This document shows, one piece after another, positions 1 to 6,188 of a stretch of DNA of 11,558 nt. Both the position numbers and the translations under genes were made by a program. Within the stretch, counting starts at the first letter, position 1. Each line of letters begins with the position of its first letter. This DNA comes from Elusimicrobia bacterium CG08_land_8_20_14_0_20_59_10 (GTDB lineage: Bacteria; Elusimicrobiota; Elusimicrobia; Elusimicrobiales; UBA9959). A model generated the notes under the pieces. It ran no database searches, was not told where the DNA came from, and was given only the letters and a program-made list of their open reading frames with translations. The stretch is from positions 1-11,558 of the forward strand of contig PEXO01000166.1 of the NCBI GenBank assembly GCA_002779045.1, in the 5' to 3' direction.

Positions 1-1763
1 TGGCCATAATCGCCTCTTCGCGCGACATTATCTACTCCGCCGGACCGGACGGCAGGTTTACGTATGTAAGCCCCAGGGTAAAAGATTACGGCTATACCCC
101 GGAGGAGCTCGCTGGCCGCAGCATCTTTGATTTTGTGCACCCGGACGATCTGGGACCGATAAAAGCGACTTTCGCCAGGGCCATGAAGACTGGCAGGGCC
201 ATGCCCCTTGTCTGCTGCAGGCTCCGCAAAAAGAACGGCTCATTTTTTCACACGGAACAAAAAAGCGGCACAGTAATGCGCGGCGGCAGACCCGTGCTTA
301 TAACCGGGGTGGTACGCGACGTTACCTGGAAGCGCGGCGCCGAAATAGCGCTCAAGGAAAGTGAAGGAAAATACCGCGCCCTGTTCGAAGCCTCCCGGGA
401 CGCGCTGATGCTGATCGAGGCCGGCACCTGGAAATTCACACAGGCGAATCAAGAGACCCTGAAGCTTTTCGGGCAGCACGACGAAGCCTCTTTCGTAAAG
501 CTGACCCCGTGGAGCCTTTCACCGAAATACCAGCCTGACGGGAAACTGTCTTCCGCGAAAGCCGTAAGGATGCTGGAACAGGCGTTCGCCAAAGGCTCCA
601 ATTCCTTCGAATGGCTGCATAAGCGCAACGACGGCACCCCGTTCCCGGCCGAAGTACTGCTGACCCGCGTGGATATGGCGGGGAAGAGCCTGCTGCTGGC
701 CGGCGTGCGCGACATTGCCGTACGCAAAAAGACGGAGGAACTCCTGCGGCAGAACGAACGCTTCCTGGACAGCGTGGTCGACAATATCCCCGACATGGTA
801 TTCGTAAAGGACGCGAAAGACCTGCGGTTCGTCCGCCTCAACAAGGCGGCGGAAATACTGCTGGGGGTCAGTGCAAAAGACCTGCTCGGCACCAGCGACC
901 ATGACAATTTCCCGCCAAAAGAAGCGGGCTTTTTCAGAAAGATGGACCGGAAGGTCCTTGCAGAAAAGAACCTGCTCGACATCCCGGAAGAGCAGATACA
1001 TACAAAGGCCGGGGAAAAACTGCTGCACACCAAGAAGATACCGATACTGGACAATGCCGGCAAGCCGCTTTACCTGCTGGGCATCTCGGAGGATATAACC
1101 GAACGCCGGCGCATGGAAAAACTGCTGATTGAGAACGAGGAGACCCTGCGGCAGATCTTCGAAACCTCCTCCGACGCCATTACCCTGAAAGGCATGACTG
1201 GCAGATATCTAAAGGTAAACAAGGCCTTTTCCGAGCTTTTCCGGGTAGATCGAAAGAACATGCTAGGTCGGACCCCGCAGGAAGTGTTCCCTCCGGAAAT
1301 GGCCGCGGACATCAAGAATGACGACAATGAAGTCATAAAGACGGGAAAAACGATCCTAATGAGCAAAGAGTGGCCCACACCCTCCGGCAAGAAATACCTG
1401 AGCGTGGCAAGGACCCCGATACGCGGGGCTAACCGCAAAACAATCGGGATCCTGAGCGTCACCCGCGATATCACCTTGATCAAAAAGATGGAAACAGAAC
1501 TCGCCGTAGCCAGGGCTACGGAGGCATTAAGCAAAGTAGCCCGCCCCATGGCGCACGACTTCAACAACGCGCTTACGGCCATAATGGGCTACGCCTCGCT
1601 GATAGACGATGAACTGACAGCGGACAACCCGATAAAGACGGAAATAATGCAGATCATGAAGGCCGTCAGGCGGGCGGCGGTACTGACGTCCGATTTCCAG
1701 GATTTCGCCAGGAACCCGAAACTGCCTGATGATGAGAAAGCCGGCCCGGGCGGCCAGCGCTGA
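1..1763 (+). CDS. Multi-PAS sensor histidine-kinase-like protein, 5'-partial, no ATPase domain
   Basis: The reading frame is open from base 3, so the gene begins before the window; a GTG at 135 lies inside the first PAS domain and is not the start. The visible 586 residues hold four PAS/PAC modules at about 1-113, 120-242, 251-368 and 380-492. The first starts around IIYSAGPDGRFTYVSP, and each PAC ends in a GxxRDxT or GISEDIT-type motif. A DHp (HisKA-like) dimerisation domain follows at about 505-575, with the phospho-acceptor box HDFNN (His518, codon 1554-1556). Such proteins sense small ligands or redox state and pass phosphate to a response regulator. Here the protein stops about 45 residues after the His box. 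The N, G1 and G2 boxes of the HATPase_c domain are absent, so it cannot autophosphorylate alone. No transmembrane segment is visible, so it appears cytosolic. The stop lies 6 bases before a palindromic element. The family is certain; activity is doubtful. Confidence 0.9.
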   Translation, partial: AIIASSRDIIYSAGPDGRFTYVSPRVKDYGYTPEELAGRSIFDFVHPDDLGPIKATFARAMKTGRAMPLVCCRLRKKNGSFFHTEQKSGTVMRGGRPVLITGVVRDVTWKRGAEIALKESEGKYRALFEASRDALMLIEAGTWKFTQANQETLKLFGQHDEASFVKLTPWSLSPKYQPDGKLSSAKAVRMLEQAFAKGSNSFEWLHKRNDGTPFPAEVLLTRVDMAGKSLLLAGVRDIAVRKKTEELLRQNERFLDSVVDNIPDMVFVKDAKDLRFVRLNKAAEILLGVSAKDLLGTSDHDNFPPKEAGFFRKMDRKVLAEKNLLDIPEEQIHTKAGEKLLHTKKIPILDNAGKPLYLLGISEDITERRRMEKLLIENEETLRQIFETSSDAITLKGMTGRYLKVNKAFSELFRVDRKNMLGRTPQEVFPPEMAADIKNDDNEVIKTGKTILMSKEWPTPSGKKYLSVARTPIRGANRKTIGILSVTRDITLIKKMETELAVARATEALSKVARPMAHDFNNALTAIMGYASLIDDELTADNPIKTEIMQIMKAVRRAAVLTSDFQDFARNPKLPDDEKAGPGGQR

Positions 1764-1769
1764 AAGCTA

Positions 1770-1914
1770 AGGAAGCGTAACGAAATAACTGAAGCATTTG
1801 GCTGGCTGCTTCGTTGCTCCTCACTTACAGACCACCGGTATGCTCGTTCGTCGCGCCTCGCATCCGCCTCAAATCTGAGCCTCCAAATGCTTCAGTTATT
1901 TCGTTACGCTTCCT
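1770..1914. repeat. 145-bp palindromic element with perfect 32-bp inverted ends
   Basis: The left arm 1770-1801 (AGGAAGCGTAACG...CATTTGG) and right arm 1883-1914 are exact reverse complements over 32 bp, separated by 81 bp containing ACCACCGGT. If the outermost A/T pair is treated as target, a TAA triplet flanks the element on both sides (1768-1770 and 1914-1916), a possible target duplication. It fills the gap between two convergent genes, and the right arm supplies the TAG stop (1913-1915) of the nucleotidyltransferase gene. There is no coding capacity and no T-tract after either arm, so it is not a canonical intrinsic terminator, although such a stem could still stop transcription. A MITE-like or REP-like dispersed element is the best reading; the identity is inferred from shape alone. 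Confidence 0.8.
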
Positions 1915-2794
1915 AACGGCGCTCCCGGGCAAGCCCGGCCTGGCGCTTAAGTTCATCCGTCTCCCGGCGGGACAGGTTCAGGCCCGAGAGGAATTCCCCG
2001 CCTTTTTCCCCCATACGCCGGGCTATCCCCGCCAGGCGGACCCGGGCGCCGGCGCCTTTCAGCGCTTCGCCGCTAAAATCCATATCGGTGTGAATGAACG
2101 ACAGCGCCCCCAGGCCGCGCAGCAGCTCCAGCGCCGGCCGCGGGTCTTTTTCCTCAAGTATCTTCACCAGTTCATTGCGCAGGCGCTCGCGGGAAAGCAG
2201 GCCCGGCAGGCCGGCCTTCACCGCGGCCGACGCGAGCTCCTGTGTGCCGGCCTCCAGCCGCCAGCCGAAGCGGCCGGCGAACCGTGCCGCGCGGAAAAGG
2301 CGGGTCGGGTCGTCCTCGAAGCTTTTTTCATGCAGCACGCGTACCAGCCCGGCTTTTATGTCGGCCAGGCCGCCGCAGGGGTCCAGCAGGCTGAAAGCTT
2401 CCGGTCCGTTCAGCCGCACGGCTATGGCATTGCAGGCGAAATCACGGCGCTTCAGGTCCTCGGCGGCCGAGGCCGCCGGCTTCACCGCCGGTAGTGCGGC
2501 GGGAGCGGCGTAGGTCTCCTTGCGGAACCGGGCGAAATCCAGCCGCCGGCCTTCGGCGGAAAAGTAGCGCACAGTAAGAAAAGGCGAAAATTTTACATGC
2601 CGCCCGCCGTATTCTTTTTCCAGCCCCTCCACCACTAGAGCGGCGTCGCCGCTAAGCAGGAAATCGATATCCGCACTTTCGCGGCCCATTACCCAGTCAC
2701 GCGCGCAGCCGCCCACGGCGTAGATCTCCAGGCCGGCGGCCAAAGCCAGGGCGGCGGCCTTTTCAAGCAGCGGTATATCGTTTAGCGGGCGCAT
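1913..2794 (-). CDS. cca: CCA-adding enzyme / poly(A) polymerase family tRNA nucleotidyltransferase, short form
   Basis: This is a class II nucleotidyltransferase that adds C and/or A to tRNA 3' ends (or, in related enzymes, poly(A) tails). The 293-residue protein shows the full catalytic head: VGGCARD (27-33), the metal-binding DID (42-44), LDFARFRKE (85-93), KRRDFACNAIA (115-125) and EDDPTRLFRAARFAGRF (160-176). A helical neck follows (about 200-230), then only some 60 residues. Most family members have 380 or more residues with body and tail (or HD) domains, so the C-terminus is short. The stop codon lies in the palindromic element. The ATG overlaps the stop of the upstream CpXC gene (ATGA), indicating translational coupling; AAGGA lies just before it. 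CCA-, CC- or A-adding specificity cannot be read from the sequence. Confidence 0.9.
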   Translation of the reverse strand: MRPLNDIPLLEKAAALALAAGLEIYAVGGCARDWVMGRESADIDFLLSGDAALVVEGLEKEYGGRHVKFSPFLTVRYFSAEGRRLDFARFRKETYAAPAALPAVKPAASAAEDLKRRDFACNAIAVRLNGPEAFSLLDPCGGLADIKAGLVRVLHEKSFEDDPTRLFRAARFAGRFGWRLEAGTQELASAAVKAGLPGLLSRERLRNELVKILEEKDPRPALELLRGLGALSFIHTDMDFSGEALKGAGARVRLAGIARRMGEKGGEFLSGLNLSRRETDELKRQAGLARERR

Positions 2795-3438
2795 CAGTCC
2801 TTCAGAAAAGGCAGGGAGTCATCCTTCATGGCGGACAACGTGTCTATCAGCTTATTAAGGCGGGGCAAAGCATCGTTCTTTGCGCGAAGGGCTTCGGCGG
2901 CCTTGAGCGCGGCGGCGCGGCCTTCAAGGCCGGACGGGAACGGTATGGTGAAGGTTATATCCAGCTCGCGCGCGGCGGCGGGCTTCACGGGGACAAGCGG
3001 CATCCCCTCTTCCCGCGCCAGGAACTCCATCACCTCCGTTTCCTCTTCGCGGTCCCGGTCGGCCTCGAGCAGGGCGGCAAGCGGAGCCAGGCCGAACAGG
3101 AACAGCGGCTCGGAGGCCAGCCCCTGGGCGGCGCAGAGGGAGGCTTTCAGCGGTTCATAATCGGCGCTCATCTTCGCCGTCCATTTTTCCTTTTGCGCCT
3201 GGTAGCTCTCCGGCATCACGAAAGCCATTATATCCTTGAGCGGGTCTATATAAAGGAAGGGCTCCTCGTGCGGGAACATGTCCTCGCACTTGGGACACAT
3301 CAGGAGGTCGAACTCCCCGCTGAGGATCAACTCCTTCACTTCCAGGTCGCGGTCACCCCGGACCACGGTCCAGAAATCCGCGTCGAAGCTCTCCCCGCAG
3401 TGCGGGCATTCCACCCTGAAAGCGCCTTTGGTAGCCAT
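2794..3438 (-). CDS. CpXC-domain protein
   Basis: A 214-residue protein with two CPxC knuckles, CPHC at 11-14 and CPKC at 48-51, spaced as in the CpXC domain family, whose members are predicted to bind zinc. A conserved FxYIDP segment (61-66) follows. The rest is alpha-helical and acidic, with an Ala/Arg-rich helix near 170-190. There is no signal peptide or membrane segment, so it should be cytosolic. The molecular role of the family is unknown. It lies 36 bp downstream of the PLP-enzyme gene and overlaps the tRNA nucleotidyltransferase start by ATGA, so the three genes probably form one transcript. The ATG at 3438 has only a weak ribosome-binding site; it was chosen because the first CPxC follows directly and no better start exists. 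Confidence 0.85.
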   Translation of the reverse strand: MATKGAFRVECPHCGESFDADFWTVVRGDRDLEVKELILSGEFDLLMCPKCEDMFPHEEPFLYIDPLKDIMAFVMPESYQAQKEKWTAKMSADYEPLKASLCAAQGLASEPLFLFGLAPLAALLEADRDREEETEVMEFLAREEGMPLVPVKPAAARELDITFTIPFPSGLEGRAAALKAAEALRAKNDALPRLNKLIDTLSAMKDDSLPFLKD

Positions 3439-3456
3439 AGTATCTGCCGGACAGCC

Positions 3457-3473
3457 AGGCAGCTTGACTGCCT
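3457..3473. other. Small intergenic hairpin after the PLP-enzyme gene
   Basis: AGGCAG and CTGCCT form a perfect 6-bp stem around a 5-base loop, 1 base beyond the PLP-enzyme stop codon. No T-tract follows on the - strand, so it is not a standard terminator. It may protect the upstream message or modulate CpXC/cca translation. It is short enough to be chance. Confidence 0.3.
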
Positions 3474-3474
3474 C

Positions 3475-4923
3475 TTACAATCCCACTTCTCTGTTAAATT
3501 CCTCTATTAATTTGTCGTAGGTGTCGGCCATGCCGAAGGTCTCGTCCCAGAACTCCGGTTCCCAGAGGTAGCGCAGATCGTCGGAATTGCGGGCCTGCTG
3601 TTCTATCCAGGTGAAGTATTTCAGATTGTGCACGGCCTTGCGGTCGGCATAGGTGAGCTCCTTGATATAGTCGGTGGTGGTGGCCAGCAGACGGCGCTCC
3701 AGGTCCACCAGCGCATTGTCGCGGCTATACTTGCCCATCTTCTCCGCCATTTCTTTGATGCGGGAACCATACAGTTCCATGCTGTCGGTGAAGACGGTCA
3801 TGACCACATCGTTCTCCCCGAGCTCGTAATACTTGGCGGTCTTTATGGAACTGAGCAGGTTGGAAATGCTCGAAATGCCCAGGAGTTCCAGCTGGTCTAC
3901 GACCGCCTTCTTTATGCCGTGCTCTGCCAGCGCCTTCTTGCCGGCGGGCTCGTTGAACAGGCGCGCTATGCGCATACAGGGCTCGTCGTCTATCGCGGTA
4001 ACGAAGTCAGTATTGCGCACATTATGCACCCACGGTATATGCTTGTCGCCTATGCCTTCTATGCGGTGCTCGCCGAAACCGTTGGAAAGTATGGTGGGAC
4101 ACTGCAGCGCCTCGGAAGCGGTGATGGTCATGCCGTGGAACTGCTTCTTGAGGTAGTCGCCGGCGGCTATGGTGCCGGCGCTGCCGGTAGCGGAGCAGAA
4201 GGCGGCCAGGCGGCTCTTGGGCCCCTTTACGGCATTGAAGACCTCCTCGCAGGCCGGGCCGGTGGTATGGTAATGCCACAGCGGGTTGCCGAACTCGTCG
4301 AACTGGTTGAAGATCACGCAGTCCTTGCGGGTCTTGCGTATTTCCCAGCACTTGTCGTAGATTTCCTTAACATTGCTTTCGGTGCCCGGGGTAGCTATAA
4401 CCTCGGCGCCCACGGACTTGAGCCAGGTGAAGCGCTCCTTCGACATGCCCTCGGGCAATATGGCCACGGCCCTCGTGCCGAGCAGCCTGGAGTCGAAGGC
4501 GCCCCCGCGGCAGTAGTTGCCGGTGGAGGGCCAGACGGCCTTCTGCGTAGCCGCGTCGAACTCGCCGGTGACCATGCGCGGGGCCAGGCAGCCGTAGCAG
4601 GCGCCGACCTTGTGCGCACCGGTGGGGAAGTACTTACCCACCAGGCCTATCACGCGGGCCTTTATCCCGGTCAATTCGCGCGGGATCTCAAGGTAGTTCA
4701 CCCCGCCGAAAAGGCCGGTCCTGATGTCGTTCTTCCAGTTTATGCGAAAAAGGTTTATCGGCTCTATGTCCCAGAGGCCGACGGGCTTAAGGGCCTTCTT
4801 GATCTTGTCGGGAATGAGGTTGGGATCCTTCATCTGCCTGAAGGTAGGCAGGATTATCCCCTGCTTTTTGCACAGCGCAACGTTCTTTTTTACCACCGCG
4901 GAATTAATCTTAAGTTTTGCCAT
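3475..4923 (-). CDS. PLP-dependent fold-type II enzyme (cysteine synthase / threonine dehydratase-like)
   Basis: A 482-residue cytosolic enzyme of the tryptophan-synthase-beta fold (fold type II). The PLP-binding lysine is most likely Lys105 in PTGAHKVGA. The substrate-carboxylate/asparagine loop is PSTGNYCRGGA (132-142) and the phosphate-binding Gly-rich loop is CSATGSAGTIAAGD (243-256). These support beta-elimination or beta-replacement chemistry on an amino acid. The protein is longer than O-acetylserine sulfhydrylase (about 310 residues), with extra N-terminal (1-70) and C-terminal (about 340-482) segments. The substrate is therefore not assignable, and it belongs to the poorly characterised beta-subunit-like PLP group. 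The start is firm: GGAGGA sits 7 bases before the ATG, and a TATAAT promoter precedes it. It heads a likely operon with the CpXC and tRNA nucleotidyltransferase genes. Confidence 0.9.
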   Translation of the reverse strand: MAKLKINSAVVKKNVALCKKQGIILPTFRQMKDPNLIPDKIKKALKPVGLWDIEPINLFRINWKNDIRTGLFGGVNYLEIPRELTGIKARVIGLVGKYFPTGAHKVGACYGCLAPRMVTGEFDAATQKAVWPSTGNYCRGGAFDSRLLGTRAVAILPEGMSKERFTWLKSVGAEVIATPGTESNVKEIYDKCWEIRKTRKDCVIFNQFDEFGNPLWHYHTTGPACEEVFNAVKGPKSRLAAFCSATGSAGTIAAGDYLKKQFHGMTITASEALQCPTILSNGFGEHRIEGIGDKHIPWVHNVRNTDFVTAIDDEPCMRIARLFNEPAGKKALAEHGIKKAVVDQLELLGISSISNLLSSIKTAKYYELGENDVVMTVFTDSMELYGSRIKEMAEKMGKYSRDNALVDLERRLLATTTDYIKELTYADRKAVHNLKYFTWIEQQARNSDDLRYLWEPEFWDETFGMADTYDKLIEEFNREVGL

Positions 4924-4962
4924 TTGAAGTTCCTCCGTTTATCTTTGCAAAAATCTTATTTT

Positions 4963-4989
4963 ATTATACAAATATCCGTAATGGCGCAA
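4963..4989 (-). promoter_or_regulatory. Sigma70-type promoter for the PLP-enzyme operon
   Basis: On the - strand a perfect -10 TATAAT (4963-4968) is preceded by TTGCGC (4984-4989) as a partial -35, with a short 15-bp spacer. The surroundings are AT-rich against a GC-rich background. Transcription would begin near 4956, giving a leader of about 33 nt that carries the strong GGAGGA ribosome-binding site. The -10 is convincing and the -35 is weak. Confidence 0.55.
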
Positions 4990-5026
4990 TACGTTTAACA
5001 ATATAGAGCGGGTTCAGGCCTGGCGC

Positions 5027-5055
5027 AAAAAATACCCGCCGGTGAGGACGGGTAT
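5027..5055 (-). terminator. Rho-independent terminator after the secreted-protein gene
   Basis: Read on the - strand, ATACCCG (5049-5055) pairs with CGGGTAT (5032-5038) around a 10-base loop, followed by a six-T run (5027-5032). It lies about 25 bp after the stop of the secreted Cys-His protein and upstream of the PLP-operon promoter, cleanly separating the two transcription units. Confidence 0.8.
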
Positions 5056-5079
5056 CTTTGTTCAGTACCTGGCCCGGAT

Positions 5080-6015
5080 CTATTTCGTTATCGAAGGGGT
5101 CTTATCCTTTTTTACGTAGTTGTCCTTGGAGATGGCGCCAACGCGCCTGAAGCCCCACTTCGCGTAGTACTTCTTGGCGCCGCGGAAGGCATCGTCCTCG
5201 GCCAAGGCCTTTTCAAGGTCCTTCTCGGTAAAGGACATCTCATAGCCCTCGGCAGCGTCGAAAGTGAAATCCCTGGAACCCAGGTAGCCGTTGAAGATCC
5301 ACCAGCCTTCCTTGTAAAGGTCAACCGTTATGACGACCTTCTCGCCGGAGTATTCTTTGGCCCACTTGTCGGTGGCCTTGAAGGTGAACTTGCCGTCGGC
5401 ATAGGAGAAGGCGGCATAGCTGAGGCCGTTCTCGTCGGCCTTCATCGGGACCTTGTTCTTGGCGGTCAGTTCGAAAAGCGTATCGTAACTGCCCTGGCGG
5501 CTCGCGGAATATTTATAGGCGGCGGCGTTCACGTAGATCTCCAGCCACGGGCCCTCAAGACAGACGTCGAAGCTCTCGCGCTCCCAGGGGAGAAGCTTAC
5601 GCGCCAGCATCTTTATCTGCGCGGTCCGGCTCCAGCTCATCCCGGGGCGCTCGTGGCACTGCTGCTGGTACACCGTGTGGCACTGCTGATGGGGCACCTG
5701 CGTGCCATTGGGACCGGGCACCATCACGGTATGGCACTGCTGCACGGGGACATTGTGGCATTCCTGTATGTACTCCAGGCTGCGGAGCCAGACCCTGTCG
5801 CTGGTTATTTCGGCGTCGCTGGGACTGAAAGAGAAGCGGGCGCAGTCGCGCGTATAGCGGTTTATCCCCTTGACCGGCGCGGGAACGGTTATGCCGGAGT
5901 TAACGGCCTCGATCGAGAACTGCTTCGTGTTTACGCCCCGGTCAAAATCCACCCGGGCATTGGCGGCAACGGCAAAGAACACCAGAACAAGAACTGCTGA
6001 TATCATCTTTCTCAT
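5080..6015 (-). CDS. Secreted protein of unknown function with four Cys-His pairs
   Basis: I do not recognise this family. From the chosen ATG the protein has 311 residues. It has a signal peptide: Met-Arg-Lys, a hydrophobic core (5-17) and an AANA-R cleavage site at 20/21. An upstream in-frame ATG at 6105 would place 30 charged residues before the signal and lacks a ribosome-binding site, while AGGAGG lies 12 bases before the ATG at 6015. The most distinctive stretch is residues 84-121, where Cys-His occurs four times (86, 94, 112, 120), mostly as Q-Q-C-H-T-V. Two further cysteines are at 58 and 152. The spacing does not fit CxxCH haem sites, but metal binding or disulphide formation outside the cytoplasm is plausible. 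The C-terminal half is rich in Tyr, Phe and Lys with probable beta strands. It lies 173 bp downstream of the asparagine synthetase and is closed by a terminator. Confidence 0.8.
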   Translation of the reverse strand: MRKMISAVLVLVFFAVAANARVDFDRGVNTKQFSIEAVNSGITVPAPVKGINRYTRDCARFSFSPSDAEITSDRVWLRSLEYIQECHNVPVQQCHTVMVPGPNGTQVPHQQCHTVYQQQCHERPGMSWSRTAQIKMLARKLLPWERESFDVCLEGPWLEIYVNAAAYKYSASRQGSYDTLFELTAKNKVPMKADENGLSYAAFSYADGKFTFKATDKWAKEYSGEKVVITVDLYKEGWWIFNGYLGSRDFTFDAAEGYEMSFTEKDLEKALAEDDAFRGAKKYYAKWGFRRVGAISKDNYVKKDKTPSITK

Positions 6016-6049
6016 CTTAAGCTTTATCCTCCTGCGTGCATCCCCCGAA

Positions 6050-6061
6050 ACCCCCGGGGGT
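6050..6061. promoter_or_regulatory. GC palindrome in the leader of the secreted-protein gene
   Basis: ACCCCCGGGGGT is a perfect 12-bp palindrome about 35 bp upstream of the secreted-protein start, followed on the + strand side by a further CCCCC block (6042-6046) that could pair alternatively with the GGGGG. It may be a protein-binding site or an RNA hairpin in the 5' leader. Function is inferred only. Confidence 0.35.
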
Positions 6062-6098
6062 AATAGCAGAATTCTATAATTTATCCCCTCCCGGCGCA

Positions 6099-6112
6099 TT
6101 GACACGGGTCAA
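6099..6112. promoter_or_regulatory. TTGAC-N4-GTCAA dyad, possible operator
   Basis: TTGAC (6099-6103) and GTCAA (6108-6112) form an exact inverted repeat with a 4-bp spacer, 84-97 bp upstream of the secreted-protein start. Each half resembles a -35 hexamer. A TATAGA lies at 6073-6078 on the - strand, but the spacing to the TTGACC half is about 28 bp, so no proper promoter can be built from it. A repressor or activator site is possible. Confidence 0.3.
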
Positions 6113-6188
6113 GTCGGGCGCTATTTTAACGTCGAGAACCATGTGCTGCATTGTTATCCGAAGTTAACTACGTCGGAAAATAAAAAGG

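Noticed and set aside
1770..1914. Ordinary bidirectional rho-independent terminator
   Set aside because: The loop of about 81 nt and the absence of T-tracts on either side do not fit; terminator activity by another route remains possible.
3628..4998. Long open frame on the + strand opposite the PLP-enzyme gene
   Set aside because: It mirrors a clear fold-type II enzyme gene on the - strand, has no recognisable motifs and no ribosome-binding site; the GC-rich antisense frame stays open by codon bias.
5653..5758. Multihaem cytochrome motif in the secreted protein
   Set aside because: Cys-His pairs occur, but no CxxCH motif is present.
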